Below are positions 8,403-14,871 of a stretch of 54,519 nt of DNA, piece by piece. The stretch's first letter is position 1, and every line of letters begins with the position of its first letter. Location of the stretch: the NCBI RefSeq assembly GCF_900099645.1, contig NZ_FMTL01000008.1, positions 1 to 54,519 on the forward strand, in the 5' to 3' direction. Source of the stretch: Pseudomonas peli (lineage in GTDB: Bacteria; Pseudomonadota; Gammaproteobacteria; Pseudomonadales; Pseudomonadaceae). A program made the position numbers and the translations under genes. The notes beneath the pieces are model-generated. The model searched no databases. It saw nothing but the letters and a program-made list of their open reading frames with translations, and was not told the DNA's origin.

Positions 8403-8429
8403 ATAAGGCAGGTTTTACAACCGTCAGAT

Positions 8430-8461
8430 AAAACAAACCCCGCGAGCGCGGGGTTTGTTTT
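8430..8461. terminator. bidirectional terminator between acyl-CoA dehydrogenase and cold-shock gene
   Basis: A near-perfect palindrome with a CCCCGC/GCGGGG core is extended by AAAACAAA on one side and TTTGTTTT on the other. It has T-rich tails on both strands and lies between two convergent genes. Confidence 0.93.
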
Positions 8462-8477
8462 AAAGCAGGACAGGGGC

Positions 8478-8690
8478 TTAGGCCACCTGTACCTCTTCAG
8501 CTTGCATACCTTTCTGACCGCGAGCGGCCACGTAGGTAACAGTCTGGCCTTCTTTCAGGCTTTTGAAACCGTCGCTTTGGATGGCTTTAAAGTGAACGAA
8601 GAGGTCATCGCCGCCATTAGTTGGGGTAATGAAGCCGAAGCCTTTCTCATCGTTGAACCATTTGACGGTGCCAGTTTCGCGATTTGCCAT
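8478..8690 (-). CDS. cold-shock domain protein (CspA family)
   Basis: This 70-residue single cold-shock domain protein is an RNA/ssDNA chaperone. Both RNA-binding motifs are intact: RNP1 KGFGFI (16-21) and RNP2 LFVHF (30-34). The start MANRETGTVKWFN is typical of Pseudomonas CspA/CapB-type proteins. It is transcribed leftward into the bidirectional terminator. The upstream region is AT-rich with room for a long 5' leader, as expected for cold-inducible members. Confidence 0.95.
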   Translation of the reverse strand: MANRETGTVKWFNDEKGFGFITPTNGGDDLFVHFKAIQSDGFKSLKEGQTVTYVAARGQKGMQAEEVQVA

Positions 8691-9033
8691 GGTGTGTCTC
8701 TTAATTCGATACGAAGTGCGGTGCCAGAGTGCTCATAGCACCTATGCGGTTTTGCTGATAACTACAAGTCAGCTCAGCCATAATAGGCCGTTTTCACAGG
8801 AAGTGTTGGGTTTAACGTTAATTATTCATATTTTTCTCAGCTCATAAGCTGAAAAGTCCCCATTAGCCTGGGCTACAGGGCGTTTTGGCGTCTGCCTGAT
8901 GTTGTTGCCGATAATGAATTCTGGCCAGTTCTGCCTGCTTAAGCGCTAACTTGGCCCCAGTAAAACGCCTCGGTGCTCTTGAAAAGCGTCGGGGCGTTTT
9001 TTTCGAGCTGCTGTCAGAGATTTTTTAGCCCTG
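8691..9033 (-). other. intergenic region with leader of the cold-shock gene
   Basis: The right end holds the terminator of the AraC gene. The middle is AT-rich. A minus-strand -10 candidate, TATTAT (complement of 8780-8785), would give a leader of about 80 nt for the cold-shock gene, with only a poor -35 partner. I see no further gene. Confidence 0.4.
8962..9000 (-). terminator. terminator of the AraC-family regulator gene
   Basis: A 16-bp stem with three G-U pairs (8962-8977 with 8985-9000) carries A/T runs on both sides. It lies 33 nt after the stop codon of the leftward AraC gene and may work on both strands. Confidence 0.88.
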
Positions 9034-9960
9034 CTATGCCGAGCTGCGTAAGCGGGCCAGATCGCGCAGCGGTGGCGCGCCGAACAAGCGGCTGTATTCG
9101 CGGCTGAACTGCGAGGGGCTTTCATAGCCGACGCGGTAACTGGCCGAAGCCGCTTCGAGCCCTTCGCAGAGCATCAGGCGCCGCGCTTCCTGCAGGCGTA
9201 GCTGTTTCTGATATTGCAGGGGGCTGAGAGCCGTGACGGCCTTGAAACGGTGGTGCAGGGTTGAGGTGCTGAGGTTGACTTCGCGGGCCAGGTCCTCGAT
9301 GCGCAGGGGCTGGTCGAAATTCAGGTTCAGCCATTCGATTGCGCGGTTGATGCGCTGGCCCTGGCTGTCGGCAATGGCAATTTCGTGCAGACGATGGCCC
9401 TGCGGGCTGTGCAACAGGCGGTAGAAAATTTCACGCAGGGCCAGCGGCGCAAGCATGGCGATATCGCGCGGGGTCTCCAGTAGGCGCAGCAGGCGCAATA
9501 CCGCGTCGAGCAATTGAGTATCCAGGCGATCCAGATACAGCGCCCGACGTGGCCCAGGATTAGGCACGCCAATGGGGCCGATGTCGGCGATTAGGCTGGT
9601 GATCAGCGCCGGATCAATATCCAAACGCAGGCTTAGATAAGGCTGTTCGGGGGTTGCGCCGATCACCTGGCCGGTAACCGGCAGGGTGACGGAGGCCACC
9701 AGGTAGTTCAGCGGGTCGTAGGTGTACTGCTCATCACCGAGGCGCACATCTTTACGGCCCTGGGCAATGATGCACAGGCAAGGCCGGTACAGCGTGGGGA
9801 TGGGTAGGCTGGGCTGCGTTGCGCAGGCCAGGTCGAGGCCGGCAATGGCGCTGCTATGCAGGCCATCCGCCGGGCACTGGCGCTGGATCAGCGCGGCCAG
9901 TTCGGCTTGGCGTAGCGCCAGGTTGTCGTCGAGAGCTGAGAGGTTTGTGGGGGATGTCAT
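9034..9960 (-). CDS. AraC-family transcriptional regulator
   Basis: This 308-residue regulator has an N-terminal AraC_N-type sensor domain (about 25-180) with the familiar PTLYRPCLCIIAQGRKDVRLG stretch. The C-terminal double helix-turn-helix (about 205-300) includes IEDLAREVNLSTSTLHHRFKAV and RVGYESPSQFSREYSRLFG. Such proteins often control neighbouring oxidoreductases in aldehyde or electrophile stress. It is divergent from an SDR gene across a 299-bp region holding two copies of a 21-bp repeat, likely its binding sites. The effector is unknown. Confidence 0.93.
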   Translation of the reverse strand: MTSPTNLSALDDNLALRQAELAALIQRQCPADGLHSSAIAGLDLACATQPSLPIPTLYRPCLCIIAQGRKDVRLGDEQYTYDPLNYLVASVTLPVTGQVIGATPEQPYLSLRLDIDPALITSLIADIGPIGVPNPGPRRALYLDRLDTQLLDAVLRLLRLLETPRDIAMLAPLALREIFYRLLHSPQGHRLHEIAIADSQGQRINRAIEWLNLNFDQPLRIEDLAREVNLSTSTLHHRFKAVTALSPLQYQKQLRLQEARRLMLCEGLEAASASYRVGYESPSQFSREYSRLFGAPPLRDLARLRSSA

Positions 9961-10040
9961 CGGCTGGCTCCTGCTGCTGGCTTGCAGATTATCCCGGTTT
10001 TTCAGGCAAGTCTGCGTTGCGCGGAATGCGTTGCAGGATC

Positions 10041-10070
10041 AGGCAATAATTCACCAGAAATAGGCAATAA
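10041..10070. promoter_or_regulatory. operator repeat, copy 1 plus half copy
   Basis: Copy 1 (10041-10061) of a 21-bp direct repeat begins AGGCAATAATTC and ends CCAGAAAT. A partial repeat AGGCAATAA follows 21 bp later (10062-10070), i.e. two helical turns, an arrangement common for AraC-family sites. It lies about 80 bp upstream of the araC-type start, so autoregulation is likely. Confidence 0.6.
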
Positions 10071-10157
10071 GCCCTGTTCTACAGGCGGTCAGTGCAGCTC
10101 TGAACTGATCGTATGTTTCGCAGGGTGATTTTTATGAATTTTGAGTGTTGCAGGTTT

Positions 10158-10178
10158 AGGCAATAATTCGCCAGAAAT
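10158..10178. promoter_or_regulatory. operator repeat, copy 2
   Basis: The second copy matches copy 1 at 20 of 21 positions, in the same orientation and 117 bp away. It lies 82 bp before the SDR start codon, suitable for activating the SDR operon. Confidence 0.6.
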
Positions 10179-10259
10179 CGTCTAACCCTGAGCACGCCAT
10201 CTGACGGAATCTGTTGCTGTCGCGGCAATCCTTGCCGCTTACCAGCAGAGGATTCGGCC

Positions 10260-10997
10260 ATGTTGAATGTCCAAGACAAAGTCATTCTGATCACCGGCGC
10301 CAGCAGCGGTATCGGCGAGGCCTGTGCGCGCTTGCTGGCCGAGAAGGGCGCGCGGCTGTTGCTCGGCGCACGGCGTACCGAGCGCCTGGAACAGTTGGTC
10401 AGCGAAATCCGTGAGGCGGGCGGTAATGCGGATTACCGCCGCCTGGACGTAACCAGCCAGGCCGACACCCAGGCATTTGTCGACGCCGCCCTTGCGCAGT
10501 ACGGCCGCGTTGATGTGTTGATCAACAACGCCGGGATCATGCCGCTGTCGCGCCTGGATGTGCTGAAGGTCGACGAGTGGAACCGCATGATCGACGTGAA
10601 CATCCGTGGCGTGCTGCACGGCATCGCCGCTGCGTTGCCGGTGATGCAGCGTCAGCGCAGCGGTCAGTTCGTCAATATCGCCTCCATCGGCGCCTACAGC
10701 GTGGTGCCGACCGGTGCGGTGTATTGCGCAACCAAGTATGCGGTGCGCGCTATCTCCGAAGGCTTGCGCCAGGAGGTGGGCGGCGATATTCGCGTGACTC
10801 TGGTATCGCCGGGCGTGGTCGAGTCGGAGCTGGCCGAGAGCATTTCCGATGAGTCGAGCCGTGAGGCAATGAAGGCGTTCCGCAAGGTCGCCATCGCCCC
10901 GGACGCGATTGCCCGCGCCATTGCTTATGCGGTTGAACAGCCAGCGGATATCGATGTCAGCGAGCTGATCGTGCGGCCGACTGCCAGTCCTTATTGA
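10260..10997 (+). CDS. short-chain dehydrogenase/reductase
   Basis: This is a 245-residue classical SDR, an NAD(P)-dependent oxidoreductase. The nucleotide-binding GASSGIG is at 13-19 and the NNAG motif at 89-92. The catalytic tetrad is N114, S142, Y155 and K159. R38/R39 after the second strand suggest NADP(H) preference. Substrate is not readable; it resembles broad-range YdfG-like carbonyl and hydroxy-acid reductases. AGAGGA precedes the ATG. It begins an operon with the small monooxygenase-like gene, divergent from the AraC gene that probably controls it. Confidence 0.93.
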   Translation: MLNVQDKVILITGASSGIGEACARLLAEKGARLLLGARRTERLEQLVSEIREAGGNADYRRLDVTSQADTQAFVDAALAQYGRVDVLINNAGIMPLSRLDVLKVDEWNRMIDVNIRGVLHGIAAALPVMQRQRSGQFVNIASIGAYSVVPTGAVYCATKYAVRAISEGLRQEVGGDIRVTLVSPGVVESELAESISDESSREAMKAFRKVAIAPDAIARAIAYAVEQPADIDVSELIVRPTASPY

Positions 10998-11022
10998 GCC
11001 TGTATCTCTGGAGAGCAAGCCG

Positions 11023-11301
11023 ATGTTAAGTCATAGCGCCGTGCTGCATGCCAGGGCGGGACGCACCGAGCAGTTGGGGGTGTGCCTGCATGGCTTGGGT
11101 GAATCCATGCAGACCCTTCCCGGGTGCCTGGATGTTGAGGTGCAGCAGCTGCCGGATGATGCGGCGCAGTGGCTGTTGCAAAGCCGCTGGCAATCGATGG
11201 CGGCGTTGCAGGCATTCTTCGCCGCGTCGCTTTTGCAGCAGGTGCTCGACCAGGCTTTGCAGCAAGGCCTGCTGCGTAGCCTGCAATGCCAGGCCGCTTG
11301 A
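11023..11301 (+). CDS. antibiotic biosynthesis monooxygenase (ABM)-like small protein
   Basis: This 92-residue protein has the pattern of the ABM/quinol monooxygenase fold: a first strand with HARAGRTEQL, a pair GCLDVEVQQLPDD, and WLLQSRWQSMAALQAFFAA. Members are cofactor-free or haem-binding dimers acting on quinones or related compounds. It follows the SDR by 25 nt with GGAGAG before the ATG, so a shared transcript is likely. A role in detoxifying an electrophilic or quinoid compound with the SDR is an inference. The family call is moderate. Confidence 0.75.
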   Translation: MLSHSAVLHARAGRTEQLGVCLHGLGESMQTLPGCLDVEVQQLPDDAAQWLLQSRWQSMAALQAFFAASLLQQVLDQALQQGLLRSLQCQAA

Positions 11302-11310
11302 ACAGCAGAA

Positions 11311-11344
11311 CGCCCCGGCACGCTAAGCGTGTCGGGGCGCTTTA
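11311..11344. terminator. terminator after the SDR/ABM operon
   Basis: The GC-rich stem CGCCCCGGCACGCT with AAGCGTGTCGGGGCG (one G-U pair) is followed by CTTTATT on the plus strand. It lies between two convergent genes and may also end the esterase transcript. Confidence 0.85.
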
Positions 11345-11356
11345 TTGTAGCGCGGG

Positions 11357-12373
11357 TTACTTGAGGTTGGCTTTCAGCGCGGCGGCGGCTTGCTGCATGG
11401 CGCTTTGCGTGCCGGGTATCTGGCTGATCACGTTGAGCAAACCAAAGTCATGGATCATGCCGTTGTAGCGTACGGAGGTGACGTTGACCCCCGCCGCATC
11501 CAGCTTGCGCGCATAGGCTTCACCTTCATCACGCAGTACGTCGAACTCGGCGGTTTGCACCAGGGCTGACGGCAAGCCTTTCAATTGCTCCACCGATGCC
11601 TGCAACGGCGCGGCGTAGATCTCGGCGCGCTGTTTCGGATCGGTGGTGTAGCTATCCCAGAACCACTGCATCAGGCTCTTGCTGAGGAAGTGACCGTCGG
11701 CGAACTGGTTATAGGAGGCGTTGTTGAAGTTGGCGTCGGTGACCGGCCACATCAGCAGCTGGAATTTGATCGCTGGGGTGCCTTTATCTTTGGCCATCAG
11801 GCTGACGACTGCAGCCATATTGCCACCCACACTGTTGCCGGCCACTGCCAGACGCTTGCCGTCGACACCAATCTGCGCGCCGTTCTGCGCCACCCATCGG
11901 GTTGCGGCGTAGGCCTGGTTGATCGCGGTCGGGTACTTGGCTTCGGGTGATGGGGTGTAATCGACATACACCGCCGCCGCGCCAGAGCCCACCACCAGGT
12001 CATGGATCAGGCGTTCGTGGGTCGGGTAGTCGCCCAGCACCCAGCCGCCACCGTGGAAGAACATAAAGACCGGCAGCGTGCCGTTGGCATCGGCCGGGCG
12101 CACGACTTTAAGCTGGATCGACTGGCCATCAATTTCGATGGTCTTGTCGGTTACCTTGATGCCGGATACATCGACCTTGACCCCAGCCTGCGCGCCGACC
12201 AATACGGCGCGGGCATCTTTCGGGCTTAGCTGTTCGAGGGGCTTGCCACCGCCAGCGGCGAGGGCATTGAGGAAACCTTGAGTATTGCGCTCCACCCCGG
12301 GGCTACCAGCGGCAAACGCGCTGTTGACGGCAAGGGCGAGTACGGCGATCGACAAACCTTGTTTGATGTTCAT
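11357..12373 (-). CDS. exported alpha/beta hydrolase, hormone-sensitive lipase family esterase
   Basis: This 338-residue serine esterase has an N-terminal Sec signal peptide (about 1-21, ending NSAFA). The oxyanion-hole motif HGGG is at 107-110. The nucleophile elbow GNSVG puts the catalytic serine at 181, with acid D278 in EFDVLRDEG and histidine H308 in MIHDFG. The set is that of the HSL family (family IV), which cleaves short acyl esters. A periplasmic location is inferred from the signal. It lies 59 nt downstream of ohr in the same orientation, so the two may be co-transcribed. Confidence 0.92.
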   Translation of the reverse strand: MNIKQGLSIAVLALAVNSAFAAGSPGVERNTQGFLNALAAGGGKPLEQLSPKDARAVLVGAQAGVKVDVSGIKVTDKTIEIDGQSIQLKVVRPADANGTLPVFMFFHGGGWVLGDYPTHERLIHDLVVGSGAAAVYVDYTPSPEAKYPTAINQAYAATRWVAQNGAQIGVDGKRLAVAGNSVGGNMAAVVSLMAKDKGTPAIKFQLLMWPVTDANFNNASYNQFADGHFLSKSLMQWFWDSYTTDPKQRAEIYAAPLQASVEQLKGLPSALVQTAEFDVLRDEGEAYARKLDAAGVNVTSVRYNGMIHDFGLLNVISQIPGTQSAMQQAAAALKANLK

Positions 12374-12432
12374 GTGCGGCCTCCTGGGGCGGGCCGCTGA
12401 CTGGCAGCGGCCGGGTAGTGGGTAGTTTGGAC

Positions 12433-12861
12433 TTAGTCGAGCAGCGTCAGGGTGACGTCGATATTGCCGCGGGTAGCATTGGAGTAAGGGCAGACGATGT
12501 GCGCACGCTCGATCAGGGTCTGCGCTTGCTCACGGTCCATGCCCGGCAGGCTGATGCGCAGTTCGACTTCGATGCCGAAACCGTTGGGAATCGCGCCTAT
12601 ACCTACGACACCTTCAATCGAGGCATCTGCCGGCATCGCCAGCTTGTCGCGGCCAGCGACGAACTTCATCGCGCCGATGAAACAGGCCGAGTAGCCGGCA
12701 GCGAACAGCTGCTCGGGGTTAGTGCCCGCACCGCCGGCACCGCCAAGTTCTTTCGGGGTGGTCAGGGCGACGTCGAGTACGCCGTCGGAGGAGATGGCAC
12801 GGCCGTCACGGCCGCCGGTGGCTTCTGCGTAGGCACGGTAAGCAATGGTTTGAATCGACAT
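12433..12861 (-). CDS. ohr: organic hydroperoxide resistance protein Ohr
   Basis: Ohr (142 residues) is a thiol peroxidase that reduces organic and fatty-acid hydroperoxides. The catalytic cysteines C60 (GYSACFIGA) and C124 (HIVCPYS) are both present, as are R18 and E50, which tune the reactive thiol in known structures. The start has AGAGGA upstream. The order ohrR - small exported peptide gene - ohr - esterase, all leftward, suggests peroxide-induced expression through OhrR. Confidence 0.96.
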   Translation of the reverse strand: MSIQTIAYRAYAEATGGRDGRAISSDGVLDVALTTPKELGGAGGAGTNPEQLFAAGYSACFIGAMKFVAGRDKLAMPADASIEGVVGIGAIPNGFGIEVELRISLPGMDREQAQTLIERAHIVCPYSNATRGNIDVTLTLLD

Positions 12862-12927
12862 GGTGGTAATCCTCTAAAGTCAGTTTGGGTTGGTACGCGT
12901 TACAGGTGTTGCGGTATTTGTGGTTGA

Positions 12928-13053
12928 TCAGCCGTCGTGGTTGATCAGCCATTCTGGGTACAGGCCTTTGCCATCCTGTTGCTGCTGGCTGTGGTCCGCC
13001 AGTACGGCAGCGGAGAGCGTGATGGCGATGGTGAATGTGATCAGGGTTTGCAT
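12928..13053 (-). CDS. 41-residue exported peptide upstream of ohr
   Basis: A short open frame has a strong ribosome binding site (GAGGAG, 7 nt before the ATG) and codon usage like its neighbours. The product starts with a typical Sec signal, MQTLITFTIAITLSAAVLA. It leaves a mature peptide of about 22 residues, DHSQQQQDGKGL followed by YPEWLINHDG. The stop is 66 nt before ohr, in the same orientation. I do not recognise the family. It probably shares the OhrR-controlled transcript, and a role at the envelope in peroxide or lipid stress is only a guess. Confidence 0.72.
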   Translation of the reverse strand: MQTLITFTIAITLSAAVLADHSQQQQDGKGLYPEWLINHDG

Positions 13054-13360
13054 AACAGTTCTCCTCAAGCTGCTGGGTTGTTTGGTTGGTCAGTAATTAG
13101 TTGGTTAGCACTAAAGTTTTGCGCGCTAATCAGTTCGATGGAGTGAACTCTAGTGAGCATTAATTTAGCGCGCAAGATATATTTTTGAACATTTTGCGAT
13201 AAGCACTGCTGTGTTCAGGCATAAGCGAGGAGTGGCGGGCGGTTGCGCGATTTTTCGAGAGCTGCGGCAGGACGAAATTGTTGAGTTGAGCGGGGGAGTG
13301 ACGGGTAAGAGTGGTGCGATGTGGACGACGAGGCGGGCTGCAAGCCTGTCGCCCAGGTGC
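13054..13360 (-). other. control region between ohrR and the ohr operon
   Basis: This region holds the inverted OhrR-like sites described separately, an AT-rich patch (13159-13199) and the short 3' flank of ohrR. No further gene is supported; plus-strand open frames here are antisense to ohrR. Confidence 0.5.
13119..13175. promoter_or_regulatory. inverted repeat pair, likely OhrR operators
   Basis: TTGCGCGCTAA (13119-13129) and its exact inverse TTAGCGCGCAA (13165-13175) flank a 35-bp spacer ahead of the peptide-ohr operon. Each has an AT-flanked GCGC core, resembling the palindromes bound by MarR-family OhrR. Which promoter they cover was not determined. Confidence 0.55.
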
Positions 13361-13810
13361 TTACACGGCTTGTTGCAGGCTGCTGCGCAGGGTGACCAGT
13401 TCAGCTTTGAGGGCGCCAAGTTCAGCGGCGGATTGCTGGGTGGCGGTGAGGATGCAGCTGGGGATGCTTTTGGCCTGTTCGCGCAGGGCGCGGCCTTTAT
13501 CGGTGAGGAACAGCTCGACCACACGCTCGTCAACACTGCTGCGGGTGCGCTTGAGCAGACCTTCGGCTTCCAGGCGCTTGAGCAGCGGGGTGACGGAGCC
13601 AGGGTCGGTCAGCAGGCGGCTGCTGATATCGCCCACGGTGATGCCATCGCCTTCCCAGAGCACCATCATCGCCAGGTATTGCGGGTAGGTCAGGCCCAGC
13701 TCCTGCAGCAGTGGCTTGTAGACCTTGGTCAGCAGTAACGAGGTCGAATACAGGGCGAAGCACAGCTGGTTGTCGAGCAGCAGTTCGGCGCAAGGGTCTT
13801 GCGTAGTCAT
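13361..13810 (-). CDS. ohrR: MarR-family organic peroxide sensor OhrR
   Basis: This 149-residue winged-helix repressor has the peroxide-sensing cysteine expected in OhrR, C17 in LLLDNQLCFALYSTS. The wing and recognition helix region reads ITVGDISSRLLTDPGSVTPLLKRLEAEGLLKR. Oxidation of this cysteine by organic hydroperoxides releases the protein from ohr promoters. The ATG at 13810 with GGAG 6 nt upstream is preferred to a GTG at 13828. A second conserved-position cysteine lies near the C-terminal part (SIPSCILTA). Confidence 0.92.
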   Translation of the reverse strand: MTTQDPCAELLLDNQLCFALYSTSLLLTKVYKPLLQELGLTYPQYLAMMVLWEGDGITVGDISSRLLTDPGSVTPLLKRLEAEGLLKRTRSSVDERVVELFLTDKGRALREQAKSIPSCILTATQQSAAELGALKAELVTLRSSLQQAV

Positions 13811-13937
13811 GGCGTTCTCCAGCGGCACAGGACAGGTGCTGATAATTTATCGCGCCAACTACAGTTATGCCAATTGAATGCACGCGGTGTGCATCTCGCG
13901 CATGCAAACGCCAGGGTGGCTGCCAGGCATGCCAGGC

Positions 13938-13973
13938 ATAAAAAAGCCCCAGACACCTGCGGCGCTGGGGCTT
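13938..13973 (-). terminator. terminator of the monooxygenase-SDR operon
   Basis: The 9-bp stem AAGCCCCAG/CTGGGGCTT (13944-13952 with 13965-13973) is followed on the minus strand by a run of T. It lies 13 nt beyond the SDR stop codon. Confidence 0.88.
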
Positions 13974-13986
13974 GTGGACTAGCCGG

Positions 13987-14871
13987 TTACTCCACGGCAG
14001 CCTGGACTTTCTTGCTTGAGCCTTTCGGCGCAAAGCGCGCGGCCAGACGCATGGAGGCGGTCACCAGGCGTTGGTAGAACGCCGGCAATAGGCGCTGCAT
14101 GCCATCCAGGGCGAAGGCGTCCGGGCCTATCAGGATGCGCCGCTTGTTTGCCAATACGCCGTTGATGATCACCTGGGCGGCTTTCTCCGGAGTGGTGCGC
14201 AGCAACTGGTCGTTGAACTGCTGACGTGCCTTGTCGGCATCCTGGCCGGTAACGCTGCTCAGGCTGGCGTTCATCCGCGCGGTCTTGGCGATGTTGGTCT
14301 TGATCCCGCCGGGGTGCACGCAGCTGGCCGATACGCCGCAATCGGCCATGTCCAGCTCCTGGCGCAGCGACTCGGTGAAGCCGCGCACAGCGAACTTGCT
14401 GGCGTTGTAGGCGCTCATGCCCGGTTGAGCGAACAGGCCGAACACGCTGGACACGTTGACGATATGGCCGCTGCCCGATGCCTTGATATGCGGCAGGAAG
14501 GCCTTGGTGCCGTTGACCACGCCCCAGAAGTTGATGTTCATGATCCACTCGTAGTCGGCGTAGTCGTTGCCTTCCACGGTGCCGCCCTGGGCCACGCCGG
14601 CGTTGTTGAAGATCGCGTTGACCCGGCCGAACTCGCTCACCACCTGGTCAGCCCAGGCATGCACCGCTTCACGGTCGGCGACGTTGACCAGGGTTTCGCT
14701 GACCTTGACCCCGAGCTTGCGCGCCTGGGCGGCGGTTTCCGCCAGGCCCTCGGCATTCACATCGGAGAGCGCGAGTTGGCAACCCTGGCGGGCCAGGCCG
14801 AAGGCCAGGGCGCGGCCAATACCGGAACCTGCGCCGGTGATGGCGGCTACCTTGTTTTCAAACGACTTCAT
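13987..14871 (-). CDS. short-chain dehydrogenase/reductase paired with monooxygenase
   Basis: This 294-residue SDR has GAGSGIG at 13-19, FNNAG near 90, and YNASK in the active site after SSVFG. A C-terminal extension of about 45 residues is basic (RLAARFAPKGSSKKVQ) and may contact membranes or a partner. The ATG overlaps the TGA of the upstream monooxygenase gene (ATGA), indicating translational coupling. The pair probably acts in sequence, the SDR making or using the ketone that the monooxygenase oxidises; that pathway is inferred. Confidence 0.92.
   Translation of the reverse strand: MKSFENKVAAITGAGSGIGRALAFGLARQGCQLALSDVNAEGLAETAAQARKLGVKVSETLVNVADREAVHAWADQVVSEFGRVNAIFNNAGVAQGGTVEGNDYADYEWIMNINFWGVVNGTKAFLPHIKASGSGHIVNVSSVFGLFAQPGMSAYNASKFAVRGFTESLRQELDMADCGVSASCVHPGGIKTNIAKTARMNASLSSVTGQDADKARQQFNDQLLRTTPEKAAQVIINGVLANKRRILIGPDAFALDGMQRLLPAFYQRLVTASMRLAARFAPKGSSKKVQAAVE

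Noticed and set aside
10239..11018. Minus-strand open frame of about 259 codons
   Set aside because: It is the mirror of the SDR gene that has the complete catalytic tetrad.
12925..12950. Direct repeat TTGATCAGCC, twice
   Set aside because: It overlaps the end of the 41-codon gene and follows from two similar codon stretches; too short to call a functional repeat.
13211..13738. Plus-strand open frame of about 175 codons
   Set aside because: It is antisense to ohrR; no ribosome binding site or domain.
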